Of a stretch of 64,000 nucleotides of DNA, positions 26,168 through 34,531 are shown piece by piece. The notes below the pieces were generated by a model. That model had not been told where the DNA came from. It searched no databases and was given only the letters and a program-made list of their open reading frames with translations. The stretch's first letter is position 1. The number at the start of each line of letters is the position of its first letter. The translations under genes and the position numbers were made by a program. This DNA comes from Mycetocola spongiae. GTDB taxonomy: Bacteria > Actinomycetota > Actinomycetes > Actinomycetales > Microbacteriaceae. Location: assembly GCF_020424085.1 (NCBI RefSeq), contig NZ_CP080203.1:2604001-2668000 (forward strand), in the 5' to 3' direction.

Positions 26168-26937
26168 ATGAAATTTGCGTTCGTTGATGAGTCCGAGCGG
26201 GACGAAGATTTTTATTTCCTGGGGGCGGTGGTGGTGGATGAACCCGAGGCCTTTGCGCTGTCTATGAGGCTCCACCGAATCATGGCGAAACACTCCCGGT
26301 CGAATCCACTCCTCTCCGCGGCGGAGGAGTTCCATGCCAGCGCAATGATGCGAGCGGCCGCGGCACCCTGGCGTGGGGTTCCCGTGCGGCTTCGGCACCC
26401 TGGCGTGGGGTTCCCGTGCGGCTTCGGTTGCGGATATTTCGGGAGGTGCTTCAGGCACTCGTTGCGAGCAGGGGACGCATTTTTATCGAGGGCATCGACG
26501 TGGCTCGGCAGAAGGGTGAGGGGTTCCGGAATCGCACGCCCGCCCGTGAGCTCGCCTTCAGCCACCTTTTTGAGCGCATCAACGATTGCGGAACGGCGGC
26601 CGAGAGCGTGCAGATTTTTGCCGATAACCATCACACCGCGGAGGTCAGCCGCAGCAATTTTCGACGCTATAAAATCACCGGAACCGCGGGTCATCACAAC
26701 AACACACTCGCCAGGATAAGCCCCGAGTTTTGTTTTATCGACTCGCATTCGAACCGAATCCTGCAGGCGGCCGATCTGGTTACCTATCTGTTTAACCGGG
26801 TTACCACGATGAGGGATATCAACCCTCGAGCCCTCCGCGCCCAGGAGGAGTTATGGGCGCTTATCGAGCCTGCCGCCACCTGGCCGCGCGGGAGCATAAG
26901 ACTATGGCCCCCAGCACAAAACCCCCACCGGCGGTGA
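26168..26937 (+). pseudogene. DUF3800 domain protein, frameshifted by a 32-bp tandem duplication
   Basis: The reading frame begins MKFAFVDESERDEDFYFLGAV at 26168, the typical DUF3800 start with its acidic FVDES motif, and is in frame up to about 26392. The C-terminal half, from LRLRIFREVLQALV to FCFIDSHSNRILQAADLVTYLFNRV, lies in another frame. A 32-bp segment occurs twice in tandem at 26361-26424; removing one copy joins the halves exactly (RGVPVRLRLRIFREVLQ) into a protein of about 245 residues. DUF3800 proteins are RNase H-fold relatives found around mobile elements and defence genes; activity is unproven. As sequenced the gene is broken, unless the duplication is reversible. Confidence 0.8.
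26361..26424 (+). repeat. 32-bp perfect tandem duplication
   Basis: Two identical 32-bp units (26361-26392 and 26393-26424), each starting CGGCACCCTGGCG and ending GTGCGGCTT. The unit length is not a multiple of three and so shifts the DUF3800 reading frame by two bases. Confidence 0.95.
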
Positions 26938-26943
26938 GGGTTT
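26918..26943 (+). terminator. Hairpin at the end of the DUF3800 pseudogene
   Basis: Stem AAACCC-CACCG / CGGTG-GGGTTT with small bulges, overlapping the stop codon and followed by GGCAAG rather than a U-tract. A weak terminator candidate. Confidence 0.4.
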
Positions 26944-27215
26944 GGCAAGGCGGGAAGTTTCCTTCCTGCATCCCCAACCTTACGTGGGCGGCCGCGCGCC
27001 TGCAAGCCCCTCTTGCACGAGCGAAGAACATTATGCAGCGCCGGCGGACAGCGCGGATGCGCCCCGGGGCCCCACGGCAACGTCGGCCGTTTGTATCCGA
27101 TCGTATGAGTGGGCCCATTTATCAGGACCAGCCGGCCGCGAAGCCTCGGAAAAAAAATTGACTTATTCTCGATAAAATAATCAGGCAATTTCCCGGAAGC
27201 CACTATATTCGGAAC
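26944..27215. other. Non-coding stretch upstream of the 145-aa gene
   Basis: About 270 bp with no credible gene. Its last 70 bp are AT-rich (poly-A run at 27150-27157, TTGACT at 27158-27163, TATATT at 27204-27209) and probably carry the promoter of the next gene, but no well-spaced -35/-10 pair is seen. Confidence 0.4.
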
Positions 27216-27653
27216 ATGAATGAGGAGCGTAAACGGGGGCAACCCGCGCGTAATATCGCTGCGGTCAGACTGCGCATAAGCGATGGGAAACCCGCTGCAG
27301 TGGAGACCCGGAAGATTTCCGGTGAATCCAAGTTTTCCCCGGAAGAATCCGCCGCGATACTGGCCCAACGCAAACGAGAAAAAAAGTTGTGCAACGGTGA
27401 GCATTCCAAAAAAGGAGAAGGCGCGAGCTTCGTCTCGCGGGTGCCGGTGCCCGCCCAAACCGCATCGGCTTCCCATAGCCGGCTTCCCCCAGATTGGGTG
27501 CCCGCGAATCGCAGACCCGAGGACTATAAAGACCCCCTGGCGCGGGGCCAAGACCCACGTCGCCTGGAGAAGATGCGCCAAAAAGAGGACGAGCAGCAGC
27601 GAGCCGCGGACTCAGAGGATCGGCGGGATACTGAAGACCGGAATCCGGCCTAG
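27216..27653 (+). CDS. Hypothetical hydrophilic protein, 145 aa
   Basis: Not recognised. The protein is highly charged, with Lys/Arg/Glu-rich ends (MNEERKRGQPARN..., EKMRQKEDEQQRAADSEDRRD) and a central part with Pro and Ser (LPPDWVPANRRPEDYKDPLARGQD). No membrane segment, signal peptide or known motif is visible, and long parts look disordered. An AT-rich upstream region and an open frame of ordinary codons support a real gene, but there is no strong ribosome binding site. It lies in the accessory stretch between purH and the conserved block to the right, beside a broken DUF3800 gene. Confidence 0.45.
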   Translation: MNEERKRGQPARNIAAVRLRISDGKPAAVETRKISGESKFSPEESAAILAQRKREKKLCNGEHSKKGEGASFVSRVPVPAQTASASHSRLPPDWVPANRRPEDYKDPLARGQDPRRLEKMRQKEDEQQRAADSEDRRDTEDRNPA

Positions 27654-28067
27654 CCGATGCGGGAGGCGTGATGATCGTTCCGCGTGTAATCGTGATCTAG
27701 CCGGCGGTAGCCGCGACCTGCGGGGAAGAGTTCCCCCGCCTCATCGTGACCGAATGAATGAGCATCAAATGCCTCAACCACTGCCACACACCGCATCCCC
27801 GCCGCGTTGCACTCACCCAGATCCCGGGGAGCCCGGATGAACACGGGCCGGATCGAGGGGAGAACTTGCCTCAGCAACGTGACGGAGGCCGTCTGGCCTT
27901 AAAACACAACGCCCCGCAAGCGGGGCGTTGGCAGATGTGGGAGGCTTTCGCGTCCTACCCATTAAGGCTAACAGCGGATACATCTCCCGTCTAGCCCCGT
28001 CCGGCGCATAGTGCACTCATCGGTGGTCATCAGGGGACGGTCAGTCGCGCTGGCTAGGGTGGCGAGC
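27654..28067. other. Gene-poor accessory segment
   Basis: A 414-bp stretch without a supported gene. A 75-codon frame on the minus strand (27650-27877) has only a TTG start and no ribosome binding site; it could be a gene remnant. A hairpin lies at 27907-27930. The last 60 bp should hold the promoter of the membrane protein gene at 28068. Confidence 0.4.
27907..27930. terminator. Hairpin in the accessory segment
   Basis: Perfect 11-bp stem CAACGCCCCGC / GCGGGGCGTTG with an AA loop, A-rich on its left side, so it would terminate best in the leftward direction. No complete gene ends here, consistent with a remnant. Confidence 0.5.
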
Positions 28068-29303
28068 ATGAATCCTGCCTCCCTGCGCCGAGTTGGCGCC
28101 TCCCTGCTGGCCGCCGCCGCGGTCGCCCTTATTACCCACGTTTTGGCCATCTTCCCGATGTACCTCGTGCAAAACTTCGCCCCCGAGTCCCTCGGCATTC
28201 TGAACGGCTTTTACCTCTATAACACCCTGGTGCTCTTTGTGGTGGTCGCGATCCTGGCGCTCGCGGGAGGACTCACCCGGTCCTGGCTGGCCGTGCTCAC
28301 GGGTGTGGTGGCGGCCTTTATGGCCCCGGTTATCGGGGCGGGAATCCTGGTGGTCACGGGCGGTTCGCCGCTGAACGCGGGCACCATAGACTCGATCTTC
28401 AACTCGCTGCTGAACTCCAACCTCGCCTATCTCATCGTGACCGTTCTTGCCGTGCCCACGCTGGGCCGCGCAATCTATCGCGCGGTAATGCCCGAGTCGG
28501 CCCCCGCGGAGGACACGGACGAGCGGCCGGGCTCGCGTCCGATCCTGCTGCTCGCGGCCGCCCCCGCCGCCAAGCCCGCGGACACCGTCCCGGCCGGGGA
28601 CCCTGCCGCGGAGCCGGCCACCGAATCCCTCGCTCCCGAAAACACCCCCGCGACCCCGGCGGAGCCCGAGGCGGAAGCTACAACCGAGGAAACCGCCCCC
28701 ACCCCGGCCCCGGTGGACGCCGCCGACCTCTCCTATCGTGAGCACTTTATCGACGCCGACTGGCTGATCGAGGAATCGGATTCGCTCGACTCGGCCCCCG
28801 ACGCCCCCGAGATCGCACATATCGGCCGGGTCCTGATCACCCGCGCACACTCGGCGCTGGGCGAACGCCTCGGCCTGCACTCCCGCCGCATCGACGGCGG
28901 CGCCCTGCTGCACCGGGACGACCTCCTGATCGCCGCCGATACCATCTACGTGGCGCTAAGCGCCACCACCAACGTGGAGGGAATCCACCGGCTGCGGGTC
29001 ATCCTGGAGCCCCTCGGCCGCGCCCTGCGTGTTGTGCCCGTGGCCGCCGGCCGGAGCCTCGGCCGGGCCGCCGTGGCCCTGCCCGATGGCAGCATTCTTG
29101 CCGATCCCGCGGCGTTCCCGAACCCCGAGCTGCTGCCGCCCGTGCGGGGATGCGCGGGCGATCCCGCGGCCACCGTCCTGGATGCCGTGACGATCCTGGT
29201 CGCGCCGGGCCAAAGCGACCTTTCCCGCACCCTCACCGATCTGGGCTTTGCCGTGGTGGAGGCCGCCCCGAGCACCCCGGGGAGCGCGTTTATCCTCGGA
29301 TAA
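28068..29303 (+). CDS. Membrane-anchored degenerate dimethylargininase-like protein
   Basis: A 411-residue protein with two parts. Residues 1-150 form four predicted membrane segments. After a Pro/Ala/Glu-rich linker (about 160-220) a soluble domain resembles the C-terminal half of the dimethylarginine dimethylaminohydrolase/amidinotransferase fold: DTIYVALSATTNVEGIHRLRV matches the family segment with RTNAEG, and VALPDGSIL matches the segment after the catalytic His. The positions of that His (LHLKS in active enzymes, RSLGR here) and of the C-terminal nucleophilic Cys (TCLS, here SAFILG) are not conserved, so it is probably catalytically inactive. The ATG at 28068 is preferred over an upstream ATG because the hydrophobic segment follows directly. 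Role unknown. Confidence 0.65.
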   Translation: MNPASLRRVGASLLAAAAVALITHVLAIFPMYLVQNFAPESLGILNGFYLYNTLVLFVVVAILALAGGLTRSWLAVLTGVVAAFMAPVIGAGILVVTGGSPLNAGTIDSIFNSLLNSNLAYLIVTVLAVPTLGRAIYRAVMPESAPAEDTDERPGSRPILLLAAAPAAKPADTVPAGDPAAEPATESLAPENTPATPAEPEAEATTEETAPTPAPVDAADLSYREHFIDADWLIEESDSLDSAPDAPEIAHIGRVLITRAHSALGERLGLHSRRIDGGALLHRDDLLIAADTIYVALSATTNVEGIHRLRVILEPLGRALRVVPVAAGRSLGRAAVALPDGSILADPAAFPNPELLPPVRGCAGDPAATVLDAVTILVAPGQSDLSRTLTDLGFAVVEAAPSTPGSAFILG

Positions 29304-29307
29304 CCCC

Positions 29308-29352
29308 GGCATCGCCTCCGGCCACCCCGCGAGTTCGGCCGGAGGGGATGCC
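29308..29352 (+). terminator. Hairpin after the membrane protein gene
   Basis: Inverted repeat GGCATCGCCTCCGGCC / GGCCGGAGGGGATGCC with one internal mismatch pair and a 13-base loop, 5 bp after the stop. No U-tract. Confidence 0.5.
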
Positions 29353-29439
29353 GTGTCGCCCGGAACCGCCTAGGCTGAGTGGGCGGTACCCCGCTCATCA
29401 CCCTCGTCTCGTCCATTGAATCCCCGAGGAGCCCTCGCC

Positions 29440-30138
29440 ATGTCCCAGCCCAATTCCGATCCCACCCCGTCCGCGACCACCGATCTGGTTGTGGCCGCCG
29501 TGGAGGCAGATAATGCCCGTCTTGCGAGCCTGATTGCCGACTGGTCCGAGATGCGCGAGCGGTTTTTTGCGCTCGGTGAGCACTTCATCAGCGTCGAGGT
29601 GGCGGCCGATTTGGCCGAGGACCCCGAGAGCGAGTTTGATCGTCCGTTCACCGCGGAGGAGGAGCGCATGATCGCGGTCCTGGAAAAGCGTGAGCGGCTG
29701 ACCCGCAGCCTGCTGGGCGAGGCCGCACGGTGGATCACCGAGGATAACTACGATGAGGCCACCGAGGGGGCCACCGAGGACGACCTCGAGGACCTTGAGG
29801 ACGATGACGACGAGGATATCCCCGAGGAGCTGCACGAGCTCCTGGAGAATATCGGCGAGGGCAATGAGGACCTGATCGAGGCGGCCGCGCGTATCGACGC
29901 CCAGCGCGATCTTTATGCGGCCCTCGCCTCGCATAATGAGGGGGCCTGGGCCCGCGCCGAGGCCGCCCGCAACGATGACGATGAGTTCATCGCGATCCCC
30001 GGCCTGGTGCGCATCTGGGAAACCATGGAGGCCTCCGAGGAGGCCCTGCGCGGCCTGCTTGTGCGCTCCGCCGAGTGGTTTGAGGACGATGTGCGTGACC
30101 GCACGATGTACGCGGATATTCGCCGCGACGAGGACTAA
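29440..30138 (+). CDS. Hypothetical acidic protein, 232 aa
   Basis: Not recognised. A soluble, very acidic protein with a central Glu/Asp-rich run (TEDDLEDLEDDDDEDIPEEL, about residues 115-134) and predicted helices on both sides, for example DNARLASLIADWSEMRERFFALGEHF. There is no signal peptide or membrane segment. ATG 29440 is chosen because GAGGAG lies 8 bp upstream; an upstream ATG at 29416 has no ribosome binding site. The helical, acidic composition could fit a scaffold or nucleic-acid mimic, but this is speculation. A strong bidirectional terminator follows. Confidence 0.7.
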   Translation: MSQPNSDPTPSATTDLVVAAVEADNARLASLIADWSEMRERFFALGEHFISVEVAADLAEDPESEFDRPFTAEEERMIAVLEKRERLTRSLLGEAARWITEDNYDEATEGATEDDLEDLEDDDDEDIPEELHELLENIGEGNEDLIEAAARIDAQRDLYAALASHNEGAWARAEAARNDDDEFIAIPGLVRIWETMEASEEALRGLLVRSAEWFEDDVRDRTMYADIRRDED

Positions 30139-30141
30139 ACC

Positions 30142-30183
30142 AAAAACGGGGCCGGGTGAGTATTCTCACCCGGCCCCGTTTTG
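30142..30183. terminator. Bidirectional terminator
   Basis: A-tract, 13-bp stem GGGGCCGGGTGAG / CTCACCCGGCCCC with TATT loop, then GTTTTGT. It separates the acidic protein gene from the convergent dehydrogenase gene and serves both. Confidence 0.9.
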
Positions 30184-30192
30184 TCGTATCGG

Positions 30193-31053
30193 CTAGCGGC
30201 GAATGCCACCCTCAAGCTTGAGCATGCGGGCGATCACGAGGTCCAGCTGCTCATCCGAGAAGATCTTCTTCCAATCCTCGCGAATGATTGTTTCGCGGCC
30301 GTAGTCCATCGCGATCAGGCACGCATCGGAGAAGGGGTTATCCCCCTGGAGCGAGTTCGCGAGGGCCACCTGGGTATGTCCGAGCAGCATCGCGCGCGCC
30401 GCCGCCTCGGGGACACCCGCGGTGTGCACGGTCTCGTGCAGCGCCTCCTTCAGCAGGTCGCCGATCATGCAGGCCACCACCTCCACGAGCGTGGGCTCCA
30501 GATAGGCGAGCTGCTTCACGGTGACCCAGTGCACGGCCACCACGGGCGCATAGATCGCGCGGATAACCTCCTCGGCCACCGCACGAGCCGTCTCGTTTTC
30601 CGATTCCAGCGCGGCCACCACCTCCTGCTTGGCGGCGATGCCCCCAAACGTATCGGCGTATTCCTCGGGCGTATGGCGCTCCACAAATACCGAGGGGTGG
30701 CACGGGTGTGCCACGGCAAACTCGATGTCCTCGCGGGTCGCGAGCAGCCCGGCATAGGCCGCCGCCGGGTCCAGGGTGAGCACAATTGCGCCGGATTTCA
30801 GCGCGGGTACCACGGACTCGGAGACCGAGCCGAGCACGAGGTCGGGCACCGCGAGGATCACCACATCGGCATCCGCGATGGCATCCGCTGTCTCGCTCAC
30901 AGCGCGGCCCGCGGCGCTCACGCGCTCGCGTCCGGCGGGGGAGGCCTCGCTATAGAACACGGTATGGGCGGTCTTCTGCAGGTTATTGGATACCCGCATA
31001 CCCATCTTTCCGCCGGCCCCGATGACCGCGATGGTGAGGATGTTTTCCGTCAT
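30193..31053 (-). CDS. NAD-binding 6-phosphogluconate dehydrogenase-like oxidoreductase (PGDH_C type)
   Basis: A 286-residue oxidoreductase with an N-terminal Rossmann domain (IAVIGAGGKMGMRVSNNL, residues 8-25; ADVVILAVPD) and a C-terminal helical domain of the phosphogluconate dehydrogenase-like PGDH_C family. The segment VAHPCHPSVF is characteristic of this family. Related enzymes include D-apionate oxidoisomerase (ApnO) and several uncharacterised sugar-acid dehydrogenases; which reaction is catalysed here is not known. The ATG has AAAGGAA upstream. It follows the MFS gene by 36 bp on the same strand, so the pair likely imports and oxidises a sugar acid or similar organic acid. Confidence 0.75.
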   Translation of the reverse strand: MTENILTIAVIGAGGKMGMRVSNNLQKTAHTVFYSEASPAGRERVSAAGRAVSETADAIADADVVILAVPDLVLGSVSESVVPALKSGAIVLTLDPAAAYAGLLATREDIEFAVAHPCHPSVFVERHTPEEYADTFGGIAAKQEVVAALESENETARAVAEEVIRAIYAPVVAVHWVTVKQLAYLEPTLVEVVACMIGDLLKEALHETVHTAGVPEAAARAMLLGHTQVALANSLQGDNPFSDACLIAMDYGRETIIREDWKKIFSDEQLDLVIARMLKLEGGIRR

Positions 31054-31089
31054 GATTTTTCCTTTGAGGGTTGGTGGCCAGTGCCAGGG

Positions 31090-32475
31090 TTAGTCAAGAA
31101 TTTTGGAGGTGGTTCCCGCGCCCGGGAGGCCCGAGTCCGCGCGTCCGCGCCGGGCCAGACCCAGCATGATCGCGGCGGATGCCAGCATGAAGGCGCCCAC
31201 AACCCACATGCCCGCGTGATAATTGCCCGTCCAATCGGCCAGGGCCCCGGTGATATAGGGTGCGGAGAATCCGGCGAGGTTACCCACGGTATTGATCAGC
31301 GCGACCCCCGCGGCCGCCGCGGCACCGGTGAGGAACTGCGTCGGGAGCGTCCAGAAATTGGGCAGCGCGGCGAAGATCGCACACGCGGTGACCGTGATCA
31401 CGGCCACCGTGGCGGCGGGTGAGCCCGCGGACAGCGCCAGCGGAATGCTCAGCCCACCGATCAGCGCGGGGAGCCAGATATGCCACGGCTTCAGGCCGTG
31501 TGCGGTGGCGTGCCGCGACCACAGGTAGAGCACCACGGCGGCGGGCAGATACGGGATGGCGGTGATCAGCCCGCGCTCGAATACCGAGAACGTGGTACCA
31601 AACTGCTCCTCGAAGCCGCCGATGATGGTGGGCAGGAAAAACGCGAGCGTATAGAGCCCATAGATGAACCCAAAATACACGGCCGAGAGTGCCCAGACGC
31701 GGCCGCTGCCAAATGCTGTGCGCAGCCCGCCGCGCGGCTTGCGCGTGCCGGCATTTTTGGCCTCGGTGGCGGCGCGCTCGGCGCTCAGCGCGGCGATCAG
31801 CCAGGTCTTTTCCGGGGTGCTCAGCCAGCGCGCCTCGGCGGGGTTATCGGAGAGCACAAACCAGGCGAGGATACCCACCACGATCGCGGGCACGGCCACC
31901 GCGAGGAACATAAACCGCCAGCCCTCGAGGCCAAAAAACACGCCGTGCTGATTGATCAGGAGCCCGGCCAGCGGCGCACCGATCACGGTGGTCAGCGGCT
32001 GGGCCAGATAAAACAGCGCGAGGGTTTTGCTGCGGTGTTTTGCCGGGACCCAGAGACTCAGAAACAGGATCGCGCCGGGGAAAAATCCGGCCTCGGCCAC
32101 TCCGAGGATAAAGCGCAGGATCGCGAGCTGTTCAAAATTGCCCACCCAGGTGAAGAGCAGCGCCACGATGCCCCAGCTGACCATGATGCGGGAGAGCCAG
32201 CGGCGCGCCCCAAAGCGGTGCAGCGCCATATTGCTGGGTACCTCAAGCAGGATATAGCCGATAAAAAACACGCCCGAGGCGAAGCCAAACTGCGCGGCAC
32301 TCAGGGCGAGGTCGGTATTCATGCCATTGGGGGCGGCGAAGCTGATCGCGGTGCGGTCGAGGTAGTTAATAAAAAACATCAGTGCCACAAACGGCACCAG
32401 GCGGATGCTGATCTTGCGCATCGTGGATTTTTCTACGGCGGTCTGATCGGGCGGTGACGCCACGGGTTGTGACAC
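31090..32475 (-). CDS. MFS transporter, anion:cation symporter (ACS) family
   Basis: A 461-residue major facilitator with 12 predicted membrane segments. The signature NYLDRTAISFAAPNGMNTDLALSAAQFGFASGVFFIGYILLEVPSNM is spread over the first two segments as in the ACS family (phthalate, tartrate, galactonate, 4-hydroxyphenylacetate permeases). GTG start with AAAGGAG at the right spacing. It is transcribed ahead of the dehydrogenase from a promoter region with two copies of an AACCGGTT-centred operator. An organic acid or sugar acid substrate is likely; HpaX of E. coli is also an ACS member, but this gene is 20 kb from the hpa cluster. Confidence 0.88.
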   Translation of the reverse strand: MSQPVASPPDQTAVEKSTMRKISIRLVPFVALMFFINYLDRTAISFAAPNGMNTDLALSAAQFGFASGVFFIGYILLEVPSNMALHRFGARRWLSRIMVSWGIVALLFTWVGNFEQLAILRFILGVAEAGFFPGAILFLSLWVPAKHRSKTLALFYLAQPLTTVIGAPLAGLLINQHGVFFGLEGWRFMFLAVAVPAIVVGILAWFVLSDNPAEARWLSTPEKTWLIAALSAERAATEAKNAGTRKPRGGLRTAFGSGRVWALSAVYFGFIYGLYTLAFFLPTIIGGFEEQFGTTFSVFERGLITAIPYLPAAVVLYLWSRHATAHGLKPWHIWLPALIGGLSIPLALSAGSPAATVAVITVTACAIFAALPNFWTLPTQFLTGAAAAAGVALINTVGNLAGFSAPYITGALADWTGNYHAGMWVVGAFMLASAAIMLGLARRGRADSGLPGAGTTSKILD

Positions 32476-32540
32476 TGCGACTCCTTTGTCTGTGATGAGT
32501 ACCGATTGTGATCGCTCCCTTTTGTGGGGCGGGCCCCCAA

Positions 32541-32561
32541 TTGTCTAACCGGTTGACCAAA
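32541..32561. promoter_or_regulatory. Operator copy 1 (AACCGGTT palindrome)
   Basis: TAACCGGTTGACCAAA at 32546-32561, embedded in an imperfect palindrome TTGTCTAACCGGTTGACCAA. It lies 66 bp upstream of the MFS start and is identical over 16 bp to copy 2. FCD-type GntR or LacI-type regulators bind such sites. Confidence 0.6.
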
Positions 32562-32587
32562 GCGATGCCCTCACCCTAGCCTACGGA

Positions 32588-32603
32588 TAACCGGTTGACC
32601 AAA
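32588..32603. promoter_or_regulatory. Operator copy 2 (AACCGGTT palindrome)
   Basis: TAACCGGTTGACCAAA repeated 42 bp from copy 1, about four helical turns, so both are on the same DNA face. Read on the minus strand, TTGGTC within this site could serve as -35 with TAGGGT 18 bp further as -10 of the MFS promoter. Confidence 0.6.
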
Positions 32604-32752
32604 CATTGCGGGATTTTTGCGGCGCGACGCGCCCGGGTTGCGCTTTTCTCCCGGCCGTCGATATCCTGAAAGGCTGTTCGTCAGATGTCGACGACGCGTA
32701 TCGCGGGTGAACACGCCCCCCGATAGCCACTTCTTCACCGTCACAGGTTTTC

Positions 32753-34531
32753 ATGTCTAAAAAGCCCACCGTTTTTGCGTCCCTGGCGCGCCTCCTGCCC
32801 TATGCCCGTCCCGCGCTGAAGCGGCTGATCCTGGGAGCGGTCGCCTCGCTGCTGGCCGGTCTTATCGCGCTGTCCATTCCGATGGTGCTGCAGGGCCTCG
32901 TGGACGGCCCGATCTCCTCCGGCAACCGCACGCTGATCGTCTGGGCGGCGGTGCTGGTGCTGGGCCTCGGTGTCACCGAGGCCGTGCTCATCGCCCTGCG
33001 CCGCTGGCTGGTACTCACCCCGGGCACGCTGGTGGAGGCCTCGATGCGCAACGCGCTCTACCGCCACCTGCAGGATCTCCCCGTGGCCTTCCACGATCGC
33101 TGGCAGTCCGGGCAGCTCCTCTCGCGCTCGGGTAGCGACCTGGGGCTCATCCGCCGCTGGCTCGCATTTGGCCTGATGATGCTGATCGTCAATACCATCA
33201 CCATCGTGGTGGGCGCCTTCCTGCTCTTTAACTGGCACCCGCTGCTGGGCATCATCTTCCTGACCCTGTGTATCCCGATCTGGATCTACGGATTTATCTT
33301 CGAAAAACGCTATGCGGTGGTCTCCCGGCTCAGCCAGGACCAGACCGGCGACCTCGCCACCACGGTGGAGGAATCGGTGCACGGAATCCGGGTGCTGAAG
33401 GCCTTTGGCCGCGGCCGGCACGCGCTGCGCGGATTCACCGCACAGGCCGAATCGCTGCGCGGCACCGAGATTAAAAAGGCCCGCGCGCTCGGCTCGCTCC
33501 TGCTGTGGCTGGTCTGGCTCCCGGACCTCGCCTTTGCGCTGTGTCTGCTCGCCGGAATCTGGCTGGCCTCGCTCGGCCAGATCACCGTGGGTGAGCTCTT
33601 TGCGTTTTTTGCCACCGCCGCGATCCTGCGCTTCCCGCTCGAATCGATGGGTTTCCTGATGGCGATGACCCTCGATGCGCGCGCCGCCGCCGATCGCTTT
33701 TTTGAGGTCATGGACGAGCCGGTGACCATCGCCGATCCGGAAAACCCCCGGGAGATCGCCGAACCGCGCGGACGCCTGGAATTCCGCGATGTGCACTTCC
33801 GCTTCCCCGATGCCCTCGCGGGCACCCGCGATCTGCTCGACGGCGTGAACCTGATCGTGGAGCCCGGCGAAACCCTCGCTCTTGTGGGGCTCACCGGCTC
33901 CGGGAAGTCCACGCTCACGGCCCTGGCCACGCGGCTCTATGAGGTCACGGGCGGGGCGATCCTCCTGGACGGCGTGGACCTGCGCGAGTTGCGGCGCGAG
34001 GATATCTATCGTCACGCGGCGGTGGCCTTTGAGGAGCCCACGCTGTTTAGCGCGTCGATCCGGGATAATATTCTGCTCGGCCGCGATGACCTCACGCCCG
34101 GCAGCGCCGAGTCCGATGCCGTGCTGCGGCGCGCACTCGCGGTCTCCCAATCGGCCTTTGTGGATACCCTGCCCGAGGGCGTGGATACCGTGGTGGGCGA
34201 GGAGGGCATGAGCCTATCCGGCGGTCAGCGTCAGCGCGTGGCCCTGGCCCGCGCGCTCGCCGCCGATCCGCAGATTCTGGTGCTGGACGATCCGCTCTCG
34301 GCGTTGGACGTTAATACCGAGGCCCGCGTGGACGAGGGCATGCGCCGCGAGTTTGGTGCGGTCAGCACGCTGATCGTGGCCCACCGCCCGTCCACCGTGG
34401 CGGGGGCCGACCGGGTGGCCCTGATCCGCGAGGGTCGGGTCGAGGCCGTGGGCACACATAGCCACCTGATGGCCAGCAACGAACACTACCGATTTGTACT
34501 GTCCAGCCTGGACGAGGAGGAAACCCGATGA
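32753..34531 (+). CDS. ABC exporter half-transporter with degenerate catalytic site (heterodimer subunit 1)
   Basis: A 592-residue fused membrane-ATPase half-transporter. Six membrane segments cover about residues 20-310; the nucleotide-binding domain has Walker [10 protein letters not shown] (about 380-388), the canonical signature LSGGQRQR and Walker [13 protein letters not shown], where the catalytic Glu is replaced by Asp. This pattern is typical of the degenerate-site subunit of heterodimeric exporters such as TM287/288, BmrCD and TmrAB. It overlaps the partner gene by 4 bp (ATGA). Likely a drug or lipid exporter; substrate unknown. Confidence 0.9.
   Translation: MSKKPTVFASLARLLPYARPALKRLILGAVASLLAGLIALSIPMVLQGLVDGPISSGNRTLIVWAAVLVLGLGVTEAVLIALRRWLVLTPGTLVEASMRNALYRHLQDLPVAFHDRWQSGQLLSRSGSDLGLIRRWLAFGLMMLIVNTITIVVGAFLLFNWHPLLGIIFLTLCIPIWIYGFIFEKRYAVVSRLSQDQTGDLATTVEESVHGIRVLKAFGRGRHALRGFTAQAESLRGTEIKKARALGSLLLWLVWLPDLAFALCLLAGIWLASLGQITVGELFAFFATAAILRFPLESMGFLMAMTLDARAAADRFFEVMDEPVTIADPENPREIAEPRGRLEFRDVHFRFPDALAGTRDLLDGVNLIVEPGETLALVGLTGSGKSTLTALATRLYEVTGGAILLDGVDLRELRREDIYRHAAVAFEEPTLFSASIRDNILLGRDDLTPGSAESDAVLRRALAVSQSAFVDTLPEGVDTVVGEEGMSLSGGQRQRVALARALAADPQILVLDDPLSALDVNTEARVDEGMRREFGAVSTLIVAHRPSTVAGADRVALIREGRVEAVGTHSHLMASNEHYRFVLSSLDEEETR

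Noticed and set aside
26938-27161. Frames between the DUF3800 pseudogene and the 145-aa gene
   Set aside because: Random-looking composition, no ribosome binding sites and strong overlap with each other.
27650-27877. 75-codon minus-strand frame in the accessory stretch
   Set aside because: Only a TTG start, no ribosome binding site, a stop just upstream, and no recognisable motif; at most a remnant.
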